Shown: piece by piece, positions 20,615-30,600 of the stretch
How the letters are laid out: the number at the start of each line of letters is the position of its first letter
Position numbering within the stretch: position 1 is the first letter of the stretch
Source: a virus
Length of the DNA stretch: 31,134 nucleotides
Strand: one strand, 5' to 3'
IMG/VR virus record: IMGVR_UViG_3300032331_003567
Location: 1 to 31,134 of that record
Notes under the pieces: model-generated
Seen by the model: only the letters and a program-made list of their open reading frames with translations
The model's database searches: none
What the model was told of the DNA's origin: nothing
Translations under genes and position numbers: made by a program

Positions 20615-20781
20615 TTCTTCTTCACGCGGTTGTCCGCGCCTCCCCACGTCCCACCCTTCTTCTTGTACTCCTTGGCAGCCCACGCATTGGCATAGGCGCT
20701 GGGGTACACATCGAACTTCTCACGGGCCGCCGCCTTGGTGGCAGCCCACAGCTTGGGGTTCTTGGGGGTAGACTTGGCCAT
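20611..20781 (-). CDS. small basic protein (56 aa)
   Basis: 56-residue protein starting at an ATG that shares one base with the preceding stop. Contains PKNPKLWAATKAAAREKFDVYPSAYANAWAAKEYKKKGGTWGG, a pattern (F-x-V-Y-P-S-A-Y-A-N-A-W-A-A) shared by many phage unknowns. The end is KKK. Likely nucleic-acid-binding or virion-associated; not proven. Confidence 0.65.
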   Translation of the reverse strand: MAKSTPKNPKLWAATKAAAREKFDVYPSAYANAWAAKEYKKKGGTWGGADNRVKKK

Positions 20782-21035
20782 CAGCAGTTCCACGCTCGGA
20801 GGGACTTGTTGATCCTCGAGTTGGGATCGTTGGCCGTCTTGGCGCTGGTGAGCTTCTTCTTCATGCCCTTCATGCGGGCGCAGAAGCTATCCCGGCGTGG
20901 GCCTCCTTCCGGTTGTGGGGCCTTGAGCCCGGGCTTGCCAGGGTTGGCCCTATTGTAGCTGGCGCGCCCCTTGGCATTGAGGCCGCCCGCTTCGGACTTC
21001 CCCTCTTTGCGCTGCCACGCGGGTGTCTTAGCCAT
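20781..21035 (-). CDS. small basic DUF6321-like protein (84 aa)
   Basis: 84-residue protein from ATG 21035 with GGAG upstream, overlapping the phosphoesterase by eight bases. It begins MAKTPAWQRKEGKSEAGGLNAKGRASYNRA and has PRRDSFCARMKGMKKKL, the pattern I associate with a phage domain family called DUF6321. Strongly basic. Four such basic proteins in a row next to the modification genes suggest a virion or DNA-related set. Function unknown. Confidence 0.7.
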   Translation of the reverse strand: MAKTPAWQRKEGKSEAGGLNAKGRASYNRANPGKPGLKAPQPEGGPRRDSFCARMKGMKKKLTSAKTANDPNSRINKSLRAWNC

Positions 21036-21774
21036 ATGTACGCTCCAGCTTCCGGGTGCTGACGAACTCCCATCCGTCATGGGGGAAGCCGCCGGCTACA
21101 CCCTTAAGTAGTGTAACCCCGGAAGTCCACATGGCCTGGGCAGGCCCAGCATACCCTTCTTTCTGCTTGGGGTCAAGATAGCAGCCCGCCACCAAGGCGA
21201 AGAGCTTCTCCCGCCCGGTGCGTACCGCCACGTCCCAGATGTGGGAGTGACCCATGATGCACGAGCGGTACTGCTTCTTGATGAGGGTGGCTGCCGGGTA
21301 CTCACCACTGACGCTCTTGCCCATCACCCCCGTGACGAAGTAGTGGGAAGCCCCAATGCCGCCAACTTGGAACTCCTCCAGGAAGGGCACCACCTCCCAG
21401 TTCTGCAACGCCAGATGGTCCGTGCCGATGGTACCCTGTAGCTCGGGCACGTTGTCCAGCGCCCTATCTATGCGGGCCTCGTGATTCCCCATGAGGAACA
21501 CTTTCTTGCCCTTCCACTGCCCCAGGGTGAAGAGGGCCTGGTTGGCGGCGGCGATGTCGGCGTTGACGGTGCGGCCATCGAAGCTAGCCTTGCGGCGCCC
21601 CGTGCCTGTGAGGGCGCTGCCATCGTAGCTGCTGAGGGACGGCATGTCGGCCAGATCCCCCAGGCACAGGAGCATGTCGGGCTTGGCATCCTTGAGGTAC
21701 TTGAGGAGCCACTCGAACCTGCGGTTGCTTATTCCGGGGCGCGCGTGGGAATCCGGTAGGACGAGGATGTTCAC
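21028..21774 (-). CDS. calcineurin-like metallophosphoesterase
   Basis: 248-residue protein with the ordered metallophosphoesterase motifs: PDSHARPG (D-x-H), LGDLADM (G-D-x-x-D), MGNHEAR (G-N-H-E), and MGHSH (G-H-x-H). These ligate two metal ions and hydrolyse phosphate esters. The protein follows the glycosyltransferase-methyltransferase fusion by ATGA overlap, so it may process nucleotide-sugar or lipid-phosphate intermediates, or act on DNA/RNA; substrate unknown. Confidence 0.85.
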   Translation of the reverse strand: MNILVLPDSHARPGISNRRFEWLLKYLKDAKPDMLLCLGDLADMPSLSSYDGSALTGTGRRKASFDGRTVNADIAAANQALFTLGQWKGKKVFLMGNHEARIDRALDNVPELQGTIGTDHLALQNWEVVPFLEEFQVGGIGASHYFVTGVMGKSVSGEYPAATLIKKQYRSCIMGHSHIWDVAVRTGREKLFALVAGCYLDPKQKEGYAGPAQAMWTSGVTLLKGVAGGFPHDGWEFVSTRKLERTYG

Positions 21775-23939
21775 TTGAAGATCTCCTCAAGGGTGGGCAG
21801 CTCCTGCTTCTTGGTGCCCAGGATGAGCTTCCAGATGGTGGGGCCCACGCCCTCCCCGTGGCAGTAGATGCGCATGCCCATCTCCTGGGCGTGCTCGAAG
21901 AAGTACTGGGCATCCTGCGAGGCGGCAATCAGCTCGCCCGTGCTCCAGAACTTCTTGCCCGTCTGCCCGATGGAGATCTCCATGTACTTGGGGCGTCCCT
22001 GCTCATCCTTGGCCGTCTTGTCGATCTGCCCCTCGGGGTAGCAGAAGTCGAAGCCGAAGAGGTGGAACTCGCTATACCCGAGGGAGAGGCTGAGGGACAT
22101 GGCGCGCCACGCCGCGCAGGTGCCACCGTTGACGAGGAGGGAACCCGGCGGGAACACCTCGCTCTTCAGCAAGGCCTGCGTCATGGCATGCCAGCCCCAC
22201 ACATTCTTCGTCTTCGCCAGCACGTGCTTGGTGACGGAGGGGTCGGACATCGAAGCCACCAGCACCTTCGTGGTGGGCGGGATGTCCTCGAGGAGGTCGG
22301 TGCGCTTGATGCCGTGGGTGGAGATGCCATCAACGGGGCGCGGGTCAAGCAGGACGAGGTAGTGCGGGTTGATGCCCCAGCCCACCACCGTGGGGAGGGA
22401 GTGCTTCACCACCGCAACGTCGGCGCCTTCGCGCCACATCTTGATGATCTTGTCCTTGCGCTTGTGGATGTCGGGGCCCGCCGACACAATGACAAGCTTG
22501 CGTCCATGGGGCCGTGCCTTGGTGACCCAGCGCTTCACCAACTCAAGGTTCTCCTTGACGTTGTTGATGATGTGCTCCTTGGGCATGCAGTCCTGGGCCG
22601 TGACCTTGATGGGTGTGCCGCCCATGCCCGCCCCCGGAAGGTCGGGGAGCCCGTCGCCCACCGCCGCGATCTGCACGATGCCACCCCCCGCCACTTGGTC
22701 CTTGGCGGCGTAGACGCGCTTCTCGCGCTGGATGCGGGTGAAGGTCGCCTCGACCCCGCGAAACTCGGCGGCGGGCATTTTGCCTTCGCGATCAGCGACG
22801 TAGTAGTCGTCGAAGACAACCACGGGCGCCCGCTTGCATTGCTCCCAATCGTGTGCGATGGTCTCCACCGAGTGGCCGCCATCGAGCCAAACGAACTCGA
22901 CGCCCGGCACCTCGCGCAACGTTTCCTTGGTGTCGCCCTTCGTCAGATGGAACTCGAACTTCTTGCCCTTCTGCAGCATGGCTGCAGCGAACTCCTGGAG
23001 TTTCTTGGTCACGTCCTCAAGGGAGAAGTGCTTCTTGACGTTGTGTTCCTTGGCATCAGTATCCGCTGACGCTTCCTCGAAAAGGTCATAGCCATGATAG
23101 ACAACGTGGTCCCGTTTCCCAAAAGTAACCTGTGCCATCTGCAGGGCACGGTCACCATTCCAGGTTCCAGTCTCGAGTATGACTCCGGGGTTGTAGTGCT
23201 GGACAAGTGCGAGGAGCTGATCATAGCGCGTCTTCAGGTTCTGGATGACCTTGGTCTTTCGTGCACCCTTGAGATGTACGAAGACCTGGTCGAGCGGGCT
23301 ATGCTCGAAAGCGTCAAGCCCCACGTACTCAGGGTCAACAATGTTGTTGGCTTCAAGCCCGTGCATCTTGTGCATTTGGAGGACGCGCTCGAAGATGAAG
23401 GCGTCAGTCCACTCGGCGTAGTTGAAGATCTCCCCCGACATGTAGATGTCGTACATGTCAGCGATGAGGGTGCGCCCCTCGTTGCCGGCGAAGTAGATGA
23501 AGCCGGTCTCGCTGTAGTTGATTCCCCTCCGGCCTAGGTGGGTGATGTGACCCTTGCAGATTTCCTTGAGCCATGCCTGGGAGAGGGGAGCCTTGGTGAC
23601 GATGTCTCCATCCAGCCACACGAAGGGGCTCTCGTCCTGCGCGGCATCGTGGAGGGCGAAGACCTTGGCGCAGAACTTCAGGGCGTCAAGGCGGTAGTTG
23701 TAGCCCTCGGGGGTGACGCCAGTGCGCTCGGGGTTCTGCTGCTTGAAGGCGAGGAAACCCTCAACCTCCTCGAGGCGCTTGACCGTGATGGCCCTATGGG
23801 TGCATGACACCTCCGAGGGATCCATCCCATCCACGTACACCGTGAGGGAGATGTTGGAATCCCACAGGCGAGTGGAGTCAAGGAAGTTGCGGCCGTAAAG
23901 GTCCCAGCCCTTGGGGCCCCAAGAGGTAACGATTCTCAT
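21771..23939 (-). CDS. three-domain fusion: glycosyltransferase, SAM methyltransferase, DUF115-like
   Basis: 722 residues. Domain 1 (about 1-225): GT-A-like with WLDGDIV (Asp110, Asp112) as the DxD metal site. Domain 2 (about 235-405): class I SAM methyltransferase, motif I ILETGTWNGDRA (254-265), then WLDGGHS (351-357) and VVFDDYY (374-380), as in Methyltransf_24. Domain 3 (about 455-705): DUF115/MAF-like with KLVIVSAGPDI (481-491), LVLLDPR and FGFDFCYPEG, a family linked to flagellin glycosylation and pterin pyrophosphokinase-like folds. Overlaps the upstream glycosyltransferase by four bases. A tool for adding and methylating glycans is the natural reading. Confidence 0.8.
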   Translation of the reverse strand: MRIVTSWGPKGWDLYGRNFLDSTRLWDSNISLTVYVDGMDPSEVSCTHRAITVKRLEEVEGFLAFKQQNPERTGVTPEGYNYRLDALKFCAKVFALHDAAQDESPFVWLDGDIVTKAPLSQAWLKEICKGHITHLGRRGINYSETGFIYFAGNEGRTLIADMYDIYMSGEIFNYAEWTDAFIFERVLQMHKMHGLEANNIVDPEYVGLDAFEHSPLDQVFVHLKGARKTKVIQNLKTRYDQLLALVQHYNPGVILETGTWNGDRALQMAQVTFGKRDHVVYHGYDLFEEASADTDAKEHNVKKHFSLEDVTKKLQEFAAAMLQKGKKFEFHLTKGDTKETLREVPGVEFVWLDGGHSVETIAHDWEQCKRAPVVVFDDYYVADREGKMPAAEFRGVEATFTRIQREKRVYAAKDQVAGGGIVQIAAVGDGLPDLPGAGMGGTPIKVTAQDCMPKEHIINNVKENLELVKRWVTKARPHGRKLVIVSAGPDIHKRKDKIIKMWREGADVAVVKHSLPTVVGWGINPHYLVLLDPRPVDGISTHGIKRTDLLEDIPPTTKVLVASMSDPSVTKHVLAKTKNVWGWHAMTQALLKSEVFPPGSLLVNGGTCAAWRAMSLSLSLGYSEFHLFGFDFCYPEGQIDKTAKDEQGRPKYMEISIGQTGKKFWSTGELIAASQDAQYFFEHAQEMGMRIYCHGEGVGPTIWKLILGTKKQELPTLEEIFK

Positions 23940-24697
23940 CGGTAAAGGTCCACCACATGTTTCCAGTTGAAGAACTCATGTTCCACCAACGCCTTCTCCG
24001 CGTTCCATGCGGCAGCGTAGGGGACATCCTTGTAGTTGGGGAACCACGGTCCCCCGTCAGTGAAGTGGATGGCCTTGGGGCTCTCGTAAGAGTAGCGCGT
24101 GGTGGGACTGTGATATGGAAGCCAGTTCCACGTCTCGTCGATTTCCCCTATGGAGTCCGTCCACTCGAAACCGTGAAGCCAAGAGCCCTTCTGGGTGTTG
24201 ACAGTTTCGAGGTCCAGCTTCCGGCAGTGGGGGTGCAGCGGATTCAGAACCATGAGGGAGGACCACAGCTTGCGATGGTATTGCGTCTGCGCCACCCCGT
24301 CCATCTTGACGGTGTCTTTGGGACTAAACTTGTGCTGCACCACCGAGACTGCCTTCTCGGGGTCACAGAACTGGAGCATCTTTGCGATGTCGTGGAAGAA
24401 GAGGAAGTCGCAATCAACAAAGACCACGAGGTCCTCGATCCCATTGCGAAGCGCCAGGTGAGGTACGAGGAAGCGCGAAAAAGAGAACTCGGTGGAGAAC
24501 GGCTTGCCGTCCCCCACGTCGATCATCTGGTTGCCTTCCCTGTGCATTGTGCGCCAATAGTGCCCTGCAGCCTTCAGCGAGTCCAGCTTGAGGGGGGTGA
24601 CGACACACGGGACGCTACAATGCCGCTTGACGCTATGCGCGGCTACCTTGTAGGCGATGTCCTCCCGAGAGTCATAGCCAATGAAGATGTGCAGCAT
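23936..24697 (-). CDS. glycosyltransferase (GT-A fold, DxD-type)
   Basis: 253-residue protein. MLHIFIGYDSRED at the start, RFLVPHLALRNG, and VVFVDCDFLFFHD with a D-C-D metal/sugar-nucleotide motif identify a GT8/GT24-like enzyme. The C-terminal part has AIHFTDGGPWFPNYKDVPYAAAWNAE with the His-Phe-Thr-(D/G)-G typical of the family. It is the first gene of the modification set and overlaps the fusion gene by four bases. Probable role: transfer of a sugar onto a phage or host acceptor. Confidence 0.8.
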   Translation of the reverse strand: MLHIFIGYDSREDIAYKVAAHSVKRHCSVPCVVTPLKLDSLKAAGHYWRTMHREGNQMIDVGDGKPFSTEFSFSRFLVPHLALRNGIEDLVVFVDCDFLFFHDIAKMLQFCDPEKAVSVVQHKFSPKDTVKMDGVAQTQYHRKLWSSLMVLNPLHPHCRKLDLETVNTQKGSWLHGFEWTDSIGEIDETWNWLPYHSPTTRYSYESPKAIHFTDGGPWFPNYKDVPYAAAWNAEKALVEHEFFNWKHVVDLYR

Positions 24698-24709
24698 GCC
24701 TGAATTCTA

Positions 24710-24723
24710 GGGAGATAACTCCC
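24710..24723 (-). terminator. short GGGAG-ATAA-CTCCC hairpin
   Basis: A perfect 5-base-pair stem with a 4-base loop in the 32-base gap between the giant PLxRFG-like gene and the glycosyltransferase. It is too short for a strong terminator and has no T-run; it could be a minor RNA-processing or attenuation point. Confidence 0.25.
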
Positions 24724-24729
24724 CTCAGG

Positions 24730-27627
24730 TCAAGGATTTTCTTTCAGCTCGCGTAGCCTGCGGGCGTACTCTGGGCGCACCGACTTGGGTACGTCTTCCA
24801 GGTTCTGCGGCCTACGGTATTCCTGCACCTTCTTGGTGATGCTGTTCTGGAAGGACGTGGGATCCTGCACGATGCGATCACGCAGGGGCCGGCCCTTGTC
24901 GTACTCGGCAACCTCGCGCCGCAGGCGCTGGGCTTCCTGCCGGTAGGAGGCATCCCCCGTGTTGATGGCCCGGGCCATGGCCGTGGCGATGGAGTCGGAG
25001 TAGGACTTGCGCATGGCGTCAAGGCGCGTCCCCAGATCCTTGATCTCTTCCTTGGCCTCGCGTGCCCTCGCCACGGTGGTGGGGGTGAAGCCGGTAGCCA
25101 CCCGTATGAAGTCCTGGTTGCCCTGCATCTCGGAGGCGGGGAGCACGGGCTCCATCTTGCCCGGGGTGACGTAGCCCAGCTCGCGCATGGTGATGGCACG
25201 GGCCACGTTGCGGAAGGCCACGGGCAGCAGCGAGGCCATGGCCATGAGGGGCATGCCCTTCTGCTGGTACTTGTAGGCTTCCTCCGCGCCACCCACCACG
25301 GCGCCCATGAGGGGACCCATGTTCATGAGGTCCATGGTGAGCATGTTGTTGAGGTTGAGGTCGAGGGCCGTCCTCTTGGAGATGTCCACGCCCAAGGCAC
25401 GGAAGGGACCATTGAGAACGTAGTCCGCCAGCTCTGCCGGGGTACCCGCGAAGTTGAGGGCGGGCACTTCCTTGAAGACGTTCTGCAACGTCTCGCGAAG
25501 CTGGGCCTTGAGGGAGGTGGGGCTCATCCCCAGGTAGGGACCAACCATGCCGGTGAGCTTGTCGATGAGATCCCCGGCAGGCCCCGCGAAGGGCAGGCCC
25601 CAGATACCCGCAGTGGCAAACACCCCGAGGAGCATGAGGCCCAGCACCTTCTTGCCCTCGTCGGTCGCCATGATTCCCTTGCCACCGTAGTACTCGGCAG
25701 CCCGGCGCATGAAGCCCAGCATCTTGAAGGGGAAGGTGGCGAACTGGAAGGCAAGACCCGGCACAAGCCCGTGCATGTACTGCGCACGGAAGGGCTTGGA
25801 CATGGAGAATTGCGTCTCCTCCACGGCGAACTTGGCGGCGTCGGTGCGGTCCTTGACCTCATGGCCCACGTTCTTGGCGAACTTCTGGATACGCTGGAAG
25901 GCCTGCTCGCTCTTCGTCATGCGGTAGGCAGCCAGCGCCGTGCTGAGACGGTTGATCTGCTCGGCCATGGAGAAGGGCAGCGAGAAGGCCTCAAGGACCT
26001 TGCCCATCTTCCGGCCCAGCCCGTAGACGGATTCGATCTGGCTCTGAGCAAGGAGGGCGCCGGCCTGGTCTCGGGTCAGAAGGGCTTCCGCGTAGCCGGT
26101 GCGGAACAGCTCCTTGATCATCTCCTTCTCGTCGGCGGTGACACCCGTCATGTTGTCAACGTCGAGGATCTTGTCGGGATCCAGCGACAGCTTGATGTTG
26201 CGCATGATGGTGGTGGTGGCGATGCTGAGTTCCTTCACTGCGTTGCCCGTGCCACCAACTCCCCCAAGGAAGGGTATCGTGGTGTGCATGAGCTGCGTCA
26301 GGTTGACCAGCGCGGAGGAGAGGTTGCCGCCCAGCGTGTAGAGGAAGGCCACGCTCTTGAGCTTGGCCACCAGGGCTTCGTTGCTGTGGAGGTACTTCTC
26401 CTGCTTCTCGGCAATGAGGCGCAGGCGGGGATCCTGGATCTTGGAGATGGCGCTGCGGCGCGTACCCTCCGTTGCCTTGTTGGCGATCCAGTCCGTCATC
26501 TGGTAGGAGAAGGGGGCGAAGGTACTGCGGAAGTAGGTGTCGTAGTTGTCGTCGCGCAGCCAGCCCGGGATGTTGTACCTCTTGCGCAGGCGGGGCTGCT
26601 TCCGCTTCTCGGCTTCAATCTTGAGACGCTTGAGGATGTCCGCGATCTGTGCCTGCGGATCTTCCTTGTTGGGCGTCATGATCGCCTGGAAGAGAACGTC
26701 GATGCGATCCATCTCGTTGGAGGATGGCAGGTACAGGTCGAAGAGTTCCTTCTCCGACTGGAGGTCACGCAGCTTGATGGTCTGCACGCCCTGCTTCTTG
26801 AGTTCCGCGATGCGAGCCTCTGCCTTGGCGCGGCTGCTCTTGAGGGCCGGGAACTTGTCCAAGGGAGCCAGGCCATCCGCGAGGATGGAGTCGTAGGCTT
26901 CGATGTGCTTCTGGTCGTCGATGTAGAACTCCACCGCCCACGCACCACGGCGCACCTGCGGGAAGTAGCCGACCCTGCGGGCAGCCTCGATGCTGCGCAG
27001 GATGGAAGCCACCGCCTTGTTGTCCATCTTCATGGCAGCGGTCTCTTCCGGCGTGCGCCCCTGCACATCGAAGTTCTCGATGTCATTGATGGACATCGTG
27101 GGGTCGAAGCCGAAGGAGGTCTTGACCGCAGCCTCTACGTTGTCGTAGATGTCATCAAGGATTACGCGCACCTCGCGCCGAAGGGCATTGAGTTCCTTGG
27201 GCAGGGTGACGATGTCCCCCGTCTTGGAACCCACATGGTCCTGGGTGGCAACGATGGAGGCGCTGCCATCGGGGTTCTCGGTTGCCAGCTTCTCCTCGGC
27301 GTTCTCCACTTCCAGCATGCGCATCATGTCGCGCGACTGCTTGGAGTTGAGGGCGGCAACCTTGCGCATCGTGGGCTGGTACTTGTGGCCCATGCGTGCA
27401 CGCAGCTCCTCGCCAAGCTTCAGCGCCTTGACGTAGGGGCGCAGGGCAGGGAAGCGCGTGGCCAAGTTGTCGATGCTGATGAAGCCGCTGAGGAACCGCT
27501 GCGCGTTGGACATCAACTTGAGCAGGGAGGGCTGGAGCTGTCCCGTCTCCATGAGGGAGCGCAGTTCCACCACCTTGGCGAGGGTGTTGTCGATGACACC
27601 GGACTTGGCTGGAATACATACCGTCAT
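24730..27627 (-). CDS. PLxRFG-like large virion-type protein (965 aa)
   Basis: 965 residues, mostly helical. The region from about 545 to 640 (EAFSLPFSMAEQINRLSTALAAYRM, then AVEETQFSMSKPFRAQYMHGLVPGLAFQFATFPFKMLGFMRR) and GVFATAGIWGLPFAGPAGDLIDKL (668-691) matches the pattern of phage PLxRFG-type proteins, thought to be packaged and injected. The N-terminal 400 residues show coiled-coil and basic stretches. Its start lies three bases after the giant gene's stop and has no obvious ribosome site, so termination-reinitiation is likely. Confidence 0.7.
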   Translation of the reverse strand: MTVCIPAKSGVIDNTLAKVVELRSLMETGQLQPSLLKLMSNAQRFLSGFISIDNLATRFPALRPYVKALKLGEELRARMGHKYQPTMRKVAALNSKQSRDMMRMLEVENAEEKLATENPDGSASIVATQDHVGSKTGDIVTLPKELNALRREVRVILDDIYDNVEAAVKTSFGFDPTMSINDIENFDVQGRTPEETAAMKMDNKAVASILRSIEAARRVGYFPQVRRGAWAVEFYIDDQKHIEAYDSILADGLAPLDKFPALKSSRAKAEARIAELKKQGVQTIKLRDLQSEKELFDLYLPSSNEMDRIDVLFQAIMTPNKEDPQAQIADILKRLKIEAEKRKQPRLRKRYNIPGWLRDDNYDTYFRSTFAPFSYQMTDWIANKATEGTRRSAISKIQDPRLRLIAEKQEKYLHSNEALVAKLKSVAFLYTLGGNLSSALVNLTQLMHTTIPFLGGVGGTGNAVKELSIATTTIMRNIKLSLDPDKILDVDNMTGVTADEKEMIKELFRTGYAEALLTRDQAGALLAQSQIESVYGLGRKMGKVLEAFSLPFSMAEQINRLSTALAAYRMTKSEQAFQRIQKFAKNVGHEVKDRTDAAKFAVEETQFSMSKPFRAQYMHGLVPGLAFQFATFPFKMLGFMRRAAEYYGGKGIMATDEGKKVLGLMLLGVFATAGIWGLPFAGPAGDLIDKLTGMVGPYLGMSPTSLKAQLRETLQNVFKEVPALNFAGTPAELADYVLNGPFRALGVDISKRTALDLNLNNMLTMDLMNMGPLMGAVVGGAEEAYKYQQKGMPLMAMASLLPVAFRNVARAITMRELGYVTPGKMEPVLPASEMQGNQDFIRVATGFTPTTVARAREAKEEIKDLGTRLDAMRKSYSDSIATAMARAINTGDASYRQEAQRLRREVAEYDKGRPLRDRIVQDPTSFQNSITKKVQEYRRPQNLEDVPKSVRPEYARRLRELKENP

Positions 27628-27630
27628 GGC

Positions 27631-30600
27631 TTACTCACACGAGATGTCCTTGGTGAACGCCTCGCCCCCTTCCATCTGCCGGAAGTTGCCCTGCTCCATG
27701 ACGCCCAAGGCGTCGTTCATTTCCGTGGGGATTCCTTGGGGGACAATGAATCGACCTTCGTTCGGAAGTCTTCCAGCGACTTGCTGTTCCGCAGCATTTG
27801 CAGCACCTCGGCTGTAGCCCGCACTCCCACCGAATTCCCCTCCTGATTGAAAAGGTCTAAGTGCGTCAGCAAGACTACCTCCCCCACTTCCTGGAATTCG
27901 GTCGGGGATCGGTTTGTCACCTGTGGCAATAGAAGCTGCGCGATTGCTTGTGTTGGAGTCATCGAAGATTCCCTTCATGTCCTGAAGCATCTGGAAGTTC
28001 TGGCTCACAAGATCTTCCAACGCCCCCGTGAAGGAAGTATGGTGACCTTCATCCACAAGGAAGTTTTGGATTTGAGCCATGGACGAGATGAAATCGGCGT
28101 CGTGGTCGAACACCTCGATGTGGGCAATCTCGTGGATCATGGTATTGTAGAACGAGTCTACGACCCCTGCAATCTTTTTTCCCTTGAACGTCATGGGATT
28201 GAGAAGGGCGACGGTGAAGGGAACCTTGGCGTTGAGGCCGTAGTAGGTGCTGTCCGTGCCCACGCCTATGTAGTACTTCTCGGAGAGATCCTTAACGTCT
28301 CCCTTGAAGTAGCCATCCTGCACGGTCTTCTTCATCGACATGAAGATCGAACCAAACTCACGCAGGGTACCCAAGACCTTCTCTCGCTTGTAGCCCTTCT
28401 TGACCAGCTCTTCCACGGGATCGATGTTGAGGTTGTTGTGGTACAGGACCTCGTCGGTGCTGATGCCTTGGAGGGGTTCGGACCTTGCGCCCGTGACGAA
28501 GTCAACAAGCTTCTGCTTCTTGCCAGCAGCGTCCCTGTACATCACCTCGAAGTCCTGGCCATCCTTGGCTACTTGGACGAAGAGTTCCGAGGGAAGCGCC
28601 ATGGCAGTGGGGCGTGCCATGGAGGCCGAGGGGATGAGCGCAGCCTTGCCGTTGATGTCCAGCACGTAGGTCTGCGCCATGGTGGCAGCAAGGTCCTGCG
28701 TACCCAAGGCGTTCTTCATCTGGGCGAAGACAGAGTTCAAGGCACTGATGCTGCCCGTGACGGTGTCCCTGAAATTCTCACGCTGGTCGTTGAACGGATA
28801 CATCCTGTCGTTGGCGGCAACCTTTGACTTGACGTTGAAGATCATATCGGCAGGGTATTGACCTGGGCTTGATTGCGTCTTGCCAAAAGCAGCGTCAAAC
28901 TGGTAAGCACCACTGGAAAGTACTTTGTGCGTGGCCAGCTTCATTTGTTTTTCCAGTGGTTGGTTTCTCCAACCCCAAACATTGGGATCCAGTATGTACA
29001 CTTCGATATCACCCCAAGGAAATGAAATATTAGATACCTTGGAGAACCCTCGAATCCTTAGATGTTGCCTGCCTACGATAACAGGATTGTTGTTGAACTT
29101 GATGTCAATATCCATGATGTTGCCGGAATCATCGGTAGCCAACCAAGGCTGGGACATGACATTCACAATCTTGCTTGTGCTGCCCGAAAGCGTTTCCTCT
29201 CCACCGGAAAACTTGTTGGTGTACTTGTTGCGCAGCTTGATTGTGACCTTGGTACCATTCTTTTCCTTGGTGGGAACGGTACGAACCTTGAAGGTGCTCC
29301 CGCCGCCCAAGGAATTGACTACCTCATCCCCGGTGACAGTGACGGTGCTCTTCTTCCCGTCGCGCACGGTCTCGATGTTGATCCTGTCGGACATGGTGAA
29401 GATGCCCATCTTGGCCTTGCCCATGCCGCCACTTCGCATGGTAGTGGGCACATCCTTCTTGGTCCCCAAGACCGAGAAAAATGCCCTCTCCAGGATGTCC
29501 GGGGTCATGCCCACCCCGTTGTCCTTCACCACCATCGTATTGGTGGCATCGTCCCACGTCACATCGATATCGCCTTTGGAGATCTGACCCTTGTGGATTG
29601 CTTCCTTCACGGCATCGAAGGCGTTCTGCACCATCTCCTTGGCGGCCACGACAGGCGGAGTATTAACGTAACCGAAGATCGACAACTGCTTGATGAGTTG
29701 TTCCTTGTCAATGCCAAGGGAGACTTCACGCTCCGTAGCACTGCGCATCACACCCGGCTCGTCATCCACGAGAGTCAGGTTGTTCAGCTTGTAGGTGTAC
29801 TGCCTATTGGGCTGGCCCTCGGGAGCCACCACGGCGCGCTCGCCCTCGATGCTCCTGACCTTGAACTCGTACCCGTCTGCCGTGCGCACCGTATCCCCAA
29901 CCTTGATGGCGCGCGACTCCCGGGTCTTCGGAGGCTCCACCCCGGATTCCGAAAGGATATCCACCAGGGAACTCCCGCCACCTGCGGGTGCAGCAGGAGG
30001 CTGCGGAGGTTGCTCGGTATCCGTGGTAGTCTGCGACTCACTTCCGTCAACCAGTTCAATTCCGTTATCGAACAGGATACTGATAAAAGCCTCTGTCCTC
30101 TCAAAAGGAGTGGAGGTAATAGGAAGTGCGGCATTGACTTCTTCGTAGGTAAGTCTTCCGGTCTGCTTGCCCTTTTCAACCAAGGCCCTTTCTTCGGGAT
30201 TAAGGTCTGCTTCCGTAAACTGAGATGCCACGGGCGCAGGTGCGGGCTCTTCGGTGGTAGCTGCCGCAACAGGTTCAGGCGCGGGCGCAACAGGAGGTGG
30301 CGGGGGAAGCTCCGCGACAGAAGCCGCAGGCGCTGGTTTCCAAACGACTTTGCGGAACCCGTTTTCGTTGGGAGCGCTGACTATGCCCTCCTGCTCCATG
30401 CGCTCAAGGAAGCGATTTGCGCGCTTGTCACCGATTCCAAGATGGTGGCTCAGGAAGGCGGTATAGCCGTTGTCCCACCTGGTGACCAAGTCCACTGCCT
30501 CTTTGTAGGCTTCCTCATCGACCTCGGCGGCGATGGCTGCAACTTGCTCGGGGGTCTGCCTCTGCCTTGAGGGGACGTTGCCGGCCCAAGAGTTCTTGAG

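Noticed and set aside
21858-23069. 403-codon plus-strand frame
   Set aside because: Antisense to the three-domain fusion gene; composition is dominated by Leu, Val, Gly and His with no motif.
25771-27846. 691-codon plus-strand frame
   Set aside because: Antisense to the PLxRFG-like gene; no ribosome site or recognisable motif despite its length.
29062-30570. 502-codon plus-strand frame
   Set aside because: Antisense to the giant protein; low-information His/Leu/Gly composition.
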